Assembly: GCA_947588825.1 (NCBI GenBank)
Contig: CANPZU010000029.1
Coordinates: forward strand, 1-32,630
DNA from: an uncultured Clostridia bacterium
Lineage (GTDB): Bacteria; Bacillota; Clostridia; Oscillospirales; CAG-272
Reading direction: 5' to 3'
DNA length: 32,630 nt
This document shows, piece by piece, positions 24,085 through 32,300 of this stretch. Within the stretch, counting starts at the first letter, position 1. Each line of letters begins with the position of its first letter. The notes beneath the pieces were generated by a model. The model ran no database searches and had not been told where the DNA came from. It saw nothing but the letters and a program-made list of their open reading frames with translations. Position numbers and translations under genes: made by a program.

Positions 24085-24796
24085 TATCGCTTGTTAAGGA
24101 ACCTTTCGCGCCTGCGGGCGCGACAAGGGCTCCTCGCCCTTGACCGTCGCCGGCTTTTGAAAAGCCGGCCAAACAAATAGAGTAAACCGTAGTGCTGCGC
24201 GCACGTCGCTTGTTAAAAAGTATTTCGCGCCTGCGGGCGCGACGGGTCTCCGCCCTCGACCCGCCGGCTTTTAAAAAGCCGGGGAAACAAATTAAAGAAA
24301 CCGTAGTGCAGCTCGGCGACGTCTTATTTGAGCGTATCGCTTATTTAAGGGCCTTTCGCGCCTGCGGGCGCGACAAGGGCTCTGCCCTCGACCCGCCGGC
24401 TTTTGAAAAGCCGGCCAAACAAATAGAACAAACCGTAGTGCGGCGCGGCGGGCCTTGCGCGGGCAAAGCCTACGCAAGGTCAGGGCAAAAGGGTACGGCG
24501 ACTCGGTGAAAGCTCGCTTTCCCCCGACGCCGTACCCTTTCTGCCCTGACTCTGCACGCCCGAAGGGCGGCAGAGCATCGCCGCGCTAATGAAGATTCCA
24601 CTCTAAGGTTTATAAAGCGAAGAGGCCGCACAAACGCGGCCGTCTTGGCAGTTTTGAAGTTTTTGAAGGGGTTCGGGGAGGCTTTTTTCAAAAAGCTCCC
24701 CGAGAAGAGCGAAGAGGCCGCACAAACGCGGCCGTCTTAGCAGTTTTAAAGTTTTTGCAGGGGTTCGGGGAGGCTTTTTTCAAAAAGCTCCCCGAA
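24085..24796 (+). repeat. Composite hairpin repeat, copy 4 (C3-B-A2)
   Basis: Plus orientation: three C units (GTAGTG marks at about 24189, 24303 and 24435), the B module (about 24440-24600) and two A units 93 bp apart. It lies between the convergent exporter and lipoprotein genes. It has the same modules, order and internal hairpins as the other copies, with different unit numbers. Confidence 0.9.
24479..24550 (+). repeat. B-module central hairpin, interior orientation 2
   Basis: Arms at 24479-24500 and 24528-24550 enclose the 27-nt interior 24501-24527, which begins ACTCGGTGAAAGC. It is identical to copy 3 and inverted relative to copies 1 and 2. Confidence 0.92.
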
Positions 24797-24828
24797 AGAT
24801 ACCGATAAGAACAGGTTATAAATATTGA

Positions 24829-25602
24829 TCAATACTCATACTCATCGGCCATAAAGATACCGGAGGGAGCGACGACGGGCTTATCGGAGTTTTGTGGCCA
24901 AACGGGGACCCAATACTCATCCTCGCCGTTTGGGCCGGCGGTTGCGGCGCCGCCGATGATTTTGTCGCCGATAGTTTTCCAAGCGACGCCGACATCGATG
25001 GTATTATAGATGATATCGGCCTCATTGAGGTCTTCCGTAGCGATAAACACTTCGGTGATTGTGCGGTACACGGTACCCTGGTCGATTTTCACGGTTTTCA
25101 TCGTAGCGACGACTTCGGTTGCGCTTGTGCTGGCCGGTTGGTCGATACCTCTTGCGAACACGTAGTACTGTTTATTACCGGTTCCGATAAAGAACTCAAA
25201 ATTAGAGTTTTGGTACCAAGTTACGTCCTCATACAGATATATATCGTGATAGGCGTCGCAAGCGAGGAAGAGGCCCTTATCGGTCAATGCGCCATAGAAG
25301 ACAGCTTTTTTATTTTCGTAGTTATTTTGCTCATCGAGTTTTACGCCCTGGACGGTCACTGTGTGCAGATTTGCGGCTTCCCAATCGGAAAGGTCGCCGT
25401 CAACGGTGAATTGTGAGCCGTCGATAAGGTCGGGGGATTCAGGTTCGGTGATAGTACTCGGGTCCTGAGTTTCGGCATTCCTTCTTGTAGTTGTGGCTTT
25501 TGTTGTTGTTTCAGCGGTTGTCGAGTCGTCGTTATTGGAGCAAGATGCCAACATAGCGGAGACGATCATAACAAGCGCAAGCAGGAAAGAAAGTTTTTTC
25601 AT
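24829..25602 (-). CDS. Lipoprotein with CBM9-like domain
   Basis: This 257-aa exported lipoprotein has a signal peptide with lipobox LASC, so C21 would be lipidated. A Thr-rich linker (about 25-45) is followed by a beta-rich domain beginning TVDGDLSDWEA, the usual start of CBM9/DOMON-like sugar-binding modules. GLFLACDAYHD, QNSNFEFFIG and RTITEVFIA are shared with the lipoprotein at 29780-31114, so the two are paralogues; this one stops where the other continues into a second domain. The ligand is unknown. AAAAGGAG supports the start. It has its own promoter at 25757-25785 and a leader of about 150 nt. A role at the cell surface in glycan binding is inference. Confidence 0.85.
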   Translation of the reverse strand: MKKLSFLLALVMIVSAMLASCSNNDDSTTAETTTKATTTRRNAETQDPSTITEPESPDLIDGSQFTVDGDLSDWEAANLHTVTVQGVKLDEQNNYENKKAVFYGALTDKGLFLACDAYHDIYLYEDVTWYQNSNFEFFIGTGNKQYYVFARGIDQPASTSATEVVATMKTVKIDQGTVYRTITEVFIATEDLNEADIIYNTIDVGVAWKTIGDKIIGGAATAGPNGEDEYWVPVWPQNSDKPVVAPSGIFMADEYEY

Positions 25603-25756
25603 AGTTTTCTCCTTTTAAGTTTTAAGTTCAGATTCAGATATTCATTGATTATGTTTTTGCGATTTGGGAAGGGAGCCGAGCGCCCACACGCAAAGGCAAA
25701 GACGAAGGGAGGGCAATCCTTTTGGGATTGGGACTGCGGTTATTTTTTACACAGGT

Positions 25757-25785
25757 ATTGTAGCACATTTTAATTACTTTGTCAA
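25757..25785 (-). promoter_or_regulatory. Sigma-A promoter of the lipoprotein gene
   Basis: Minus strand TTGACA (25780-25785), a 17-nt spacer and TACAAT (25757-25762). The leader contains a small AATCC/GGATT hairpin. Confidence 0.87.
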
Positions 25786-26022
25786 CAGGCGCGCCAAGTT
25801 TTGTGAATACTGCACAAAAAAGTTTTTTGAAATGTACCAAAGAACGGCTCTTAAACAGTTAAATTGCCGATATCATTCTTCAAGTCTTATATTAAATGGG
25901 AAAAAGGGACGGGGAGCGCGTCGGATGGAGAAGGGGGGTACTCTTCGGGGTTTTTTGCGAGGAGTTTTGAGGGCGGCGCGGTGGGGGCAGGGGTGTGAAA
26001 AGCGCGTTTTTTTGCGGTTTTA
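25786..26022. other. Intergenic region downstream of the TcaA-like gene
   Basis: No gene and no clear terminator are seen. The part next to the stop is G-rich on the plus strand. Confidence 0.4.
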
Positions 26023-27912
26023 TCACACGGTAAAGACGGCGAGCTTCCAGTTGCCGCCGCTTTTAACCCAAACCATTTCATAGGTACCGACGGAGGGTTT
26101 TTCGTACTTGCCGGAGACGCCGAAAACGTCGAAATCGACCTTAACGGAGAAGCAGTTATCTGAATATTTAGCGAGGTCGTAAACAGACCTTTCGAATTTT
26201 GTGACAGTGTACGTGCTGTTAAACTTAAACGAGGACAGGGTATTTCTGATCATATTGTAAGCGTCCGATTTTGAGAGCACATGCTGCATACACTTGTTAT
26301 AGTTTGCCTCAACGCGGGCTGAGCCGCCCTGCATTGAATAGTTGACAAACAGTTCGGTAAAGAGCTCGGCCTGTGAGCGAATCTCGCTGTCCTGCGACTC
26401 ATTTGGGAGCGGGTAGAAGGTGTAGGCATATCCTTGGACCGATTTTGCCGCGTTTGCGGCGGAGACGGTGAATTCGGGGGAATTAAAGAGGGCGATGGTA
26501 TAGAGATTGTACCTTTCGGTTGCGGCGAAGGCGGCATACGGGGAGTCGTACAGACATGTGCTTTCGGTGATATAAGATGGGTTAACCTCGATGCCGTTGC
26601 AGAAGAGGCGCATACCGATAGGCACCTTTACCGTATAATCAGGCAAAGCGGAGGCGGGGAAAGAGTACTCTCCGTGTGCGTTATCAAAGGACAGGGGAGC
26701 GAGGGTTTCGCCGTTGAAGGTGACCGTGACCTCGGGCTTTGATATAAGACCCTTGACGGTATAGACCGACATAAGGGGCGCGCGATCGGTTTCAAACTCA
26801 CTCACAAGGCTTGTCATTGCGACACTGTCTGTTATGAGCTCGCTTGACAGCATTTTGCCGTTGAACATGACTTCGGCGTTTGAGGGCACCTTCAGCGTAT
26901 AATCGACGAGGCCGGGAATGTCAAAATCGGAATAATAGATGTTTAATCCGTTGTCCTCAATACATGAAAATGACAGAGATCCGCCGCCGTAGTCGCCGCT
27001 GACGGCGACCGGGCCGAAGATATTTTCAATTTTATATTCAACAAGGGTGGGGTCGGTTTTCTCAAGCGGAGAGAGGACGGCGCTTTTATATTTTGCGTTA
27101 GTTTTGTATTTTTCAGTGACGCTCACTCCGTTAACTGCGACCGTAGAGTTGTCGGGAACGATGACGACGGCGTTTATAAATTTAGCGTTTATCCATTCGG
27201 GGTAAATTTCGGCGCTTTCCACTTCATAGTGAGAAAAGCCGTATTTACCGGTGCGCGAGACGCGCAGGCGGACCTTCATCATTTTGCCCCCGCAGTAAAC
27301 GTCATACGTGGGGAGCTCCTCGCCGACGCATTCGGTGAATACCACGCCCTCTTTGACCGACTGGGAGACAATGGAGGAAAGTGCGTTTTCCGCTTCAAAG
27401 CCCGAGCGGCGTTCGTCAAGCTCGTCCTTTAGGAGATTTGTTATTGTCGGCTCTTGGAGGGTACTGACGTATTCTTTTGCGACATATTCGGGAAGGGAGT
27501 TCTCGTATTCGCGTATAAAGTCGTAAAATATAAACACGCCGCAGATTAAAACAATGACGATAAGGCCGCACAGCGCGGCATAGCAGATATAAAAGACGCT
27601 GCGTTTTTTACAGGTCCTTTTGGAGGGCAGAACGTTTTGGACTTTTTTTACCGATTTCTGCTCCGGGGAGGCGTCAACAGTATCAAAAGTTTCAACAGTA
27701 TCAACAGTATCTTGTTTTTGCTGATTTGATTTCTCTAGCTGTTCCCGCGGCTCTGACTGCAATTGCATATCTACAAACTTTATTATTATTTGATCGGTTT
27801 GATTTGCGTCTTTTGTTTTGCCTGCGGGCCCGGGATTTTCGGTCTGATCGCTTACTGTCAGTTGATCGTTGCTGCTATTGTTGTTATTGTTGTTGTTATT
27901 GCTTTGTTCCAT
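26023..27912 (-). CDS. TcaA-like membrane-anchored protein with repeated beta domains and NTF2-like end
   Basis: A 629-aa single-pass membrane protein. Residues 1-100 are a polar cytoplasmic segment starting with an Asn/Ser run (coded by an AAC/AAT microsatellite) and containing a TVDTVETFDTVD repeat. One membrane helix lies at about 105-132. Outside are at least three related units of the type YTLKVPSNAEVMFNGK: about 247-268 (VVIVPDNSTVAVNG), 338-360 and 425-448 (YTVKVPIGMRLFCNG). The end (about 515-629, closing YEMVWVKSGGNWKLAVFTV) looks like an NTF2-like domain. This order recalls TcaA-type envelope proteins, but it has no N-terminal zinc ribbon and the match is by architecture only. It starts 32 bp after the glycosidase-like gene, so the two probably share an operon. 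TAAGGAAATAAGGAA precedes the ATG. Confidence 0.78.
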   Translation of the reverse strand: MEQSNNNNNNNNSSNDQLTVSDQTENPGPAGKTKDANQTDQIIIKFVDMQLQSEPREQLEKSNQQKQDTVDTVETFDTVDASPEQKSVKKVQNVLPSKRTCKKRSVFYICYAALCGLIVIVLICGVFIFYDFIREYENSLPEYVAKEYVSTLQEPTITNLLKDELDERRSGFEAENALSSIVSQSVKEGVVFTECVGEELPTYDVYCGGKMMKVRLRVSRTGKYGFSHYEVESAEIYPEWINAKFINAVVIVPDNSTVAVNGVSVTEKYKTNAKYKSAVLSPLEKTDPTLVEYKIENIFGPVAVSGDYGGGSLSFSCIEDNGLNIYYSDFDIPGLVDYTLKVPSNAEVMFNGKMLSSELITDSVAMTSLVSEFETDRAPLMSVYTVKGLISKPEVTVTFNGETLAPLSFDNAHGEYSFPASALPDYTVKVPIGMRLFCNGIEVNPSYITESTCLYDSPYAAFAATERYNLYTIALFNSPEFTVSAANAAKSVQGYAYTFYPLPNESQDSEIRSQAELFTELFVNYSMQGGSARVEANYNKCMQHVLSKSDAYNMIRNTLSSFKFNSTYTVTKFERSVYDLAKYSDNCFSVKVDFDVFGVSGKYEKPSVGTYEMVWVKSGGNWKLAVFTV

Positions 27913-27944
27913 TTCCTTATTTCCTTAAGCCTTAAGCCGCCTTA

Positions 27945-29099
27945 CTATGGCATTATGAGAAATACGTCCGGCAGTTTGCGTTCACCGAAGATATAGGCGC
28001 TTTGGTTGAGCGTTTCGCCGTTAAAGATCATGAGGGAAGAGGAACCGCCGTCGAGATTTGCGGCGTTGACAGCGCCAAAGCTTGCCATTATGTTGCAGGT
28101 GTCGTCGTAGGTGGCGCCGAACGCGTTTGCCTGTCTGCCGTTGATAACAAGCAAAAGCATGGCGCCGTCGGCGCGCTGGCCTATGGCGGTGCGAGGGTTG
28201 AGTCCTCCGCCGAGCTTTCTTTTGGCCGTTTCCGGCACTCCGTTTTGAACGAGTACGGGACCTGCCGAAAAGCTGAGACCGTCGACTATCCCCTCTTCAA
28301 GCGCCTGCGCGCCCGTCATGTTGCCGACATGAAGGATGTGGTTCTTGTCGAAGCCGACTACGCATTTGTAGGTTTTGGAGGCGCTGCCCCAAATTATCTT
28401 GCCGTCTCGAATGACTATACCGTCGGGAACTGCGCCCGAGCCCGAGCCTCCTTCGTCCGCAAAGCCTCCGGCGTTTATACCGCCGATCGCGCCGTAATCT
28501 GAAATGAAGTCCCTGAGGAGCTTTCCTTTGTAATTACTGCCGTATTTGGGAAGCGTGCCGACGCACACGCGAGAGGGATCCTTGACTATTATCATTTTAC
28601 CGTAGAAGGTACGTCCATTGACGTCGACTATCTCGATGCCGCCGTCCTGCTGCGAAGGATCGTCGGGGTTTTCCGTGCCCGGGTTTGAGGGCTCGGGATT
28701 GTCGGGATCGTCGGAATTGTCATCGATTCGGTCAAAGGGAAGCTTTGACTGTGCGCTGCTTTGGCCCGGGATCTGTATAAGGTTGGGGTCGGTGCGCTGA
28801 TTGTCGTCGCCGTCATCGCTGACTGTAATTATATCGTTGATTTCCTCTTCGGAGAAATACATCCTCGCGAGAAATTTCGCGGCGGAGGTCTCCATGACGC
28901 TTCGGACAAAAAGGTCGCGCGCCGTCGGAGAGGGCCCTTTTGCAAGCACGAACATGATAGAGTACAGCCCGATAACGACGGTGAGAAGCAGAGTTAAAAC
29001 AATAAGGCCGACGCGTCCCGCGTATTTGAGTATTGTCCGAGCCCGGCTTTTTGCGCGCGAGGGTGAAGAGTTTAAAGCGTTTTGGGATGTTTTTTTCAT
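27945..29099 (-). CDS. Phosphodiester glycosidase (NAGPA)-family membrane protein
   Basis: A 384-aa protein with a basic N-terminus, one membrane helix (about 29-53), an acidic Pro/Asn/Asp-rich linker (about 95-150) and a C-terminal NAGPA-type domain. GGINAGGFADEGG, NPRTAIGQ and AANLDGGSSSLMIFNG are the family's conserved segments. Relatives cleave GlcNAc-1-phosphodiesters or act on exopolysaccharide; the substrate here is unknown, but wall polymers such as teichoic acids or capsule are plausible. GGGAG lies about 11 nt before the ATG. It is followed closely by the TcaA-like gene. No strong promoter was recognised upstream. Confidence 0.9.
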   Translation of the reverse strand: MKKTSQNALNSSPSRAKSRARTILKYAGRVGLIVLTLLLTVVIGLYSIMFVLAKGPSPTARDLFVRSVMETSAAKFLARMYFSEEEINDIITVSDDGDDNQRTDPNLIQIPGQSSAQSKLPFDRIDDNSDDPDNPEPSNPGTENPDDPSQQDGGIEIVDVNGRTFYGKMIIVKDPSRVCVGTLPKYGSNYKGKLLRDFISDYGAIGGINAGGFADEGGSGSGAVPDGIVIRDGKIIWGSASKTYKCVVGFDKNHILHVGNMTGAQALEEGIVDGLSFSAGPVLVQNGVPETAKRKLGGGLNPRTAIGQRADGAMLLLVINGRQANAFGATYDDTCNIMASFGAVNAANLDGGSSSLMIFNGETLNQSAYIFGERKLPDVFLIMP

Positions 29100-29542
29100 T
29101 TTATAGTTCGCTCCCGTAAAATACTATGCATATTACGCACAGGGAAGAGACGCTGAGTTTTTTTGCAAAAGGAAAGGCTTAAGCTTGTAATTTGCCGTCA
29201 GGCGGCCGCCCGTATTGAAGGCGGGCGTGCTTTTGTGATGCGATTAAATCCGAGTGCCGGTACAGCCTCGCGCTCGGGTTTAACAGTATCACAACAGTAG
29301 CACAACGGTGTCACAGTCACGGTATTCGTATGCGCCGCAACTGCGTTTTTTGCCGGGCAGGATACAGGATAAGGAGGGGTGCAAATACAAAGATAAATAA
29401 AATAAAAGCGTTTTTCACTCAAAATATTGCATTTATTCTCCGGCGTTTTGCAGGAAAGAGGGCCTATTAACCCTATTAACCCTGTTAACGGCATTAACGG
29501 CGATTTGAAAGAGCCGCGAGCGTAAAGCAAAATCGCTTTGCT

Positions 29543-29581
29543 CGACATCCCCGCAAAATCGCAGATCTTGCGGGGATGTCG
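29543..29581. repeat. 14-bp perfect hairpin in intergenic region
   Basis: CGACATCCCCGCAA (29543-29556) and TTGCGGGGATGTCG (29568-29581) with an 11-nt loop. There is no T run on either side, so it is not a simple terminator. Confidence 0.8.
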
Positions 29582-29721
29582 GCGGCCGTTTATTTTGTGA
29601 TGCGCGCCGCATGGGTTAAGACCGACATCCGCGCCGAGAAAGGTTAAGAGCGAGCGCAAACAGAGCGCTTTAGGCATCTCACAGAAGCTTCCCGGGCGGC
29701 GCCGTCTTACTTTTTAATCAG

Positions 29722-29752
29722 TCCTATTTTATATTTTAATTAAATAATAGGA
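29722..29752 (-). terminator. Weak AT-rich hairpin after second lipoprotein
   Basis: TCCTATT and AATAGGA arms flank 17 AT-rich nt just past the stop at 29780. It is a poor but possible terminator. Confidence 0.35.
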
Positions 29753-29779
29753 TTTAATAGAATCTTTTATAACCCGTTA

Positions 29780-31114
29780 TCACTCGGCTGCGGGAGCGTA
29801 GATTGCCGTTTTGCCGTTTGTGATGATGTTGTTGGCATCGGAGGTGTAAAGATTCATATCAAACTCATAACCGCCGGTGTGCTGCTGGAGGCTTACCGCG
29901 ATAACGTTTGTGCCTTCCTTAAGCAGGGAAGCCGCGTTCTCGGTGATGCAGTAGGTCTCATAGCCGTCGTTCCACGCGGAATCGTCCTTGTCCTCAAACA
30001 CAAGCGTGCCGTTTATATAAAGGGACAGTGTGTCGTCATAGAACATGTTGGTATAGAGAGCCTTGTTCTCAAGAGATGAAAGATCGTCGATTGTGATCTC
30101 TTTTGCAAGCCATATGTAAGCGTTCTCCTGAGTGCCGTCGTTGGGATTGTCAGTGGTCGCCCAAAGGTTCGTGCTGCCCCAGGCTCTTTGGCCGAAGGGC
30201 GCGTTGCCCTTGGAAGCGTTTGCGGGAAGAGAATTCGGCCAGCCTTCGGGATCCGCAGGAGCGGTCGCGCTGGTTGCTGTTACATAACTCCACTCGGAGT
30301 TGATGCCAAAGAACATATTGCCGGCTGTCGCAGCAGTGTAGGCCTCTTTGGTGTAGATACCGTCAGATGTGACAACGGCCTGGTTTGCGTCGGGATGGTC
30401 GTTGGTCTTTATGCCGGCGGGAGCCCACCAGTTGTCTTTTTCAGTGTTGTTTCCGCCGTTGTTGCAGTCGTCCTGCTCGGTTTTCCACGCCACGCCTACT
30501 CGGGTGGTATTGTTGAATACGGCGTCCTCAGGAAGTGAATCTGCGGCAATGTACACTTCTGTGATTGTGTGATAAATCGTCGGTTGGTCTTCGCCCAGCT
30601 CTTCTGTGACCATCTTTGCGGATGTTACTCCGTCGGCAATTGCACAAGCGTCATTGTCGGCGCTCATTCCTTTTGCGGACGCCCAATACTGCTTGTTGGC
30701 GGTGGAGCCGACAAAAATCTCAAAGTTGGAGTTCTGCCACCACTCACCGGCGGTCGTCGTGTAAACGTCATGGTATGCGTCGCACGCAAGGTAAAGACCG
30801 TTTGATGTGAGCTTCGCGTAAAACGTGGCCTTCTTGCCCTCGTAATCGCCGCTTCCGACTATCGATATGGTCTTGATGTTCGACCAGTCGGAAAGCGCGC
30901 CGTCAATTGTGATTCCGTCGGCTGCCGGAGGCTGATTGTTGTTGTCGTCACCCTCGGTCGTAGCGTCGCCGGAGCCCTCTGTCGTCGTCACTGTGGTGGT
31001 TGTGACTTTGGTTGAGGTGCCGTTTTGGGTTTGGTCGTCTTTGTCATCGCCGCATGCCGCAAGGCACATTGTAACAGCCATGACGAGAGCCAAAAATGCA
31101 ATAAGTTTTTTCAT
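29780..31114 (-). CDS. Two-domain lipoprotein: CBM9-like plus jelly-roll domain
   Basis: A 444-aa exported lipoprotein. I chose the start at 31114 (MKKLIAFLALVMAVTMCLAAC) because AAGGAG lies 8 nt upstream; seven further upstream codons overlap that site. The lipobox LAAC makes C21 the lipidation site, followed by a Thr-rich linker. The first domain starts ITIDGALSDWSN and shares GLYLACDAYHD and QNSNFEIFVG with the lipoprotein at 24829-25602. The second (about 270-444: LSLYINGTLVFEDKD, LKEGTNVIAVSLQQ) looks like a galactose-binding-type jelly roll found beside glycosidases. A carbohydrate-binding surface role is likely; the ligand is unknown. Its leader of about 310 nt is unusually long. Confidence 0.86.
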   Translation of the reverse strand: MKKLIAFLALVMAVTMCLAACGDDKDDQTQNGTSTKVTTTTVTTTEGSGDATTEGDDNNNQPPAADGITIDGALSDWSNIKTISIVGSGDYEGKKATFYAKLTSNGLYLACDAYHDVYTTTAGEWWQNSNFEIFVGSTANKQYWASAKGMSADNDACAIADGVTSAKMVTEELGEDQPTIYHTITEVYIAADSLPEDAVFNNTTRVGVAWKTEQDDCNNGGNNTEKDNWWAPAGIKTNDHPDANQAVVTSDGIYTKEAYTAATAGNMFFGINSEWSYVTATSATAPADPEGWPNSLPANASKGNAPFGQRAWGSTNLWATTDNPNDGTQENAYIWLAKEITIDDLSSLENKALYTNMFYDDTLSLYINGTLVFEDKDDSAWNDGYETYCITENAASLLKEGTNVIAVSLQQHTGGYEFDMNLYTSDANNIITNGKTAIYAPAAE

Positions 31115-31431
31115 GTTTTTCTCCTTTTCTCTCATTTGCCCTTTCGGGCTTTTTTAAAGGTACACATCGGTGTAACTTGCGTTGCCGCTTGCAGCTTTTT
31201 CGGCTTTGCCGCAGATATTAGTTAAAGCCGATTCGCAAAAACGGCTGATCGGATAGGATTTTTTGACGTGAGCGCGCTTATAATATTAATAAATGAATAA
31301 ATAAATGTAAATTACTGAAATCCGCGCCTAAAAACCGAATCCGACGCAAATCGCGCCAACGCCTCGAACAAATAAAAGAAAACATTTCGCAAAAAACGTT
31401 CCGCCTTCCTTTATAGGTCGGGCGCAAGGAC
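31115..31431 (-). promoter_or_regulatory. Long 5' leader of the second lipoprotein
   Basis: From the promoter at 31432-31460 the leader is about 310 nt. It holds a second possible promoter (TTTACA-N17-TAATAT, around 31275-31310) and a GCCC-GAAA-GGGC tetraloop hairpin (31138-31149) next to the ribosome site. I recognise no known riboswitch. Confidence 0.45.
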
Positions 31432-31460
31432 ATTATAACATCTTAAACAGTGGTTGTCAA
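31432..31460 (-). promoter_or_regulatory. Sigma-A promoter of the second lipoprotein
   Basis: Minus strand TTGACA (31455-31460), a 17-nt spacer and TATAAT (31432-31437) form a perfect consensus. Confidence 0.9.
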
Positions 31461-31717
31461 TAACCGGGACGCCCCGAAACGTGAGAAATAAAAAATTTCA
31501 AATTCGATTATATTTTTGGAGGATAAGTGCTTTTGATCGGCTTTTTTTGTTAAAAAAAGATAAGTGTTCGCTTTTATTAAAATTAAATTGCAATAATTGT
31601 CACAAATTATTTACATAGAAATCACTATAAAAGGGCATGCCGGGTGTAAAATATAAAATAAAATAAGACAGATAACAAAATTAAGATATGTAAAAACAAT
31701 CGGGAGGAGAATATGCC
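31461..31717. other. Upstream region of the zinc-ribbon gene
   Basis: AT-rich with no gene seen. Two direct copies of GATAAGTG lie at 31522 and 31559. A TATAAA near 31626 lacks a clear -35 box. Confidence 0.4.
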
Positions 31718-32236
31718 ATGCTGATGAGAATGCTGCGGCGCATGAAGGGCGCTTTTATCTCGTTTATGCAGGGAAGATACGGCATCGACAACCTTTGCAA
31801 CTTTCTTATGGTGCTGTTTTTTGTTTTTTGGCTGCTGATGATATTTACAAGACATTTGATCTTTGCCCTTTTTGAACTCGCCGTGCTTGTCTATATGTGG
31901 TTTCGTATGCTCTCGCGTAATATCGAAAAACGTCGCCGCGAAAATATGCGCTACCTGAGTATTAAGGCAAAGCTGAAAAGCTTTTTCACCTTTGGGAAAA
32001 ACAAAGAAAAAAAGGTAAAAAACAATTATCAGGATAATAAATATTATAATAATGATAATAAATACAATAAGTCCGCCTCCTCCTCAACCCTTAAACAGGA
32101 TAAAAAACGCTACCGCAAAACCCACGTCTTTATAAAATGCCCGGAATGTAAAAACAACCTCCGCCTTCCTAAGGTTAAGGGTAAACATACCGTGCGCTGC
32201 CCCGTCTGCAACGCCTCGTTTTTTGTGAAAATATAA
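31718..32236 (+). CDS. Membrane protein with C-terminal zinc ribbon
   Basis: A 172-aa protein. Two closely spaced hydrophobic helices (about 25-43 and 47-63) are followed by a basic stretch (RNIEKRRREN), a low-complexity Asn/Lys/Tyr linker (about 95-130, coded by AT-rich microsatellite-like DNA) and a zinc ribbon with C141, C144, C161 and C164 (CPECKNNLRLPKVKG and VRCPVCNASFFVKI). Such ribbons are common at the end of small clostridial membrane proteins of unknown function; a nucleic-acid or protein-binding role is possible. GGGAGGAG about 9 nt upstream supports the ATG at 31718. I do not recognise a named family. Confidence 0.82.
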   Translation: MLMRMLRRMKGAFISFMQGRYGIDNLCNFLMVLFFVFWLLMIFTRHLIFALFELAVLVYMWFRMLSRNIEKRRRENMRYLSIKAKLKSFFTFGKNKEKKVKNNYQDNKYYNNDNKYNKSASSSTLKQDKKRYRKTHVFIKCPECKNNLRLPKVKGKHTVRCPVCNASFFVKI

Positions 32237-32300
32237 GAAATATAAGCCTCCTCAAAACCGTGTGACAAGCGCCGTCACCCTTCAAAACACGCGCAAAACT

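Larger units (their letters stand above)
29100..29779. other. 680-bp intergenic region with several inverted and tandem repeats
   Basis: No convincing gene is seen; a minus-strand frame at 29198-29677 starts without a ribosome site and has odd composition. Features are an 11-bp imperfect stem (TTAAATCCGAG and CTCGGGTTTAA, about 29244-29283), a 9-nt tandem array of CTATTAACC type (about 29463-29501), a perfect 14-bp hairpin (29543-29581) and an AT-rich inverted repeat (29722-29752). It may hold the NAGPA operon promoter or a small RNA. Confidence 0.5.

Noticed and set aside
24192-24691. Open frames in repeat copy 4
   Set aside because: Repeat-derived, as in the other copies.
29198-29677. 159-codon minus-strand frame
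   Set aside because: No ribosome site, cysteine- and proline-rich mixed composition, and it crosses tandem repeats and a 14-bp hairpin.
31115-31431. Cyclic-di-GMP or other known riboswitch in the lipoprotein leader
   Set aside because: I could not match the conserved core of any riboswitch class I know.
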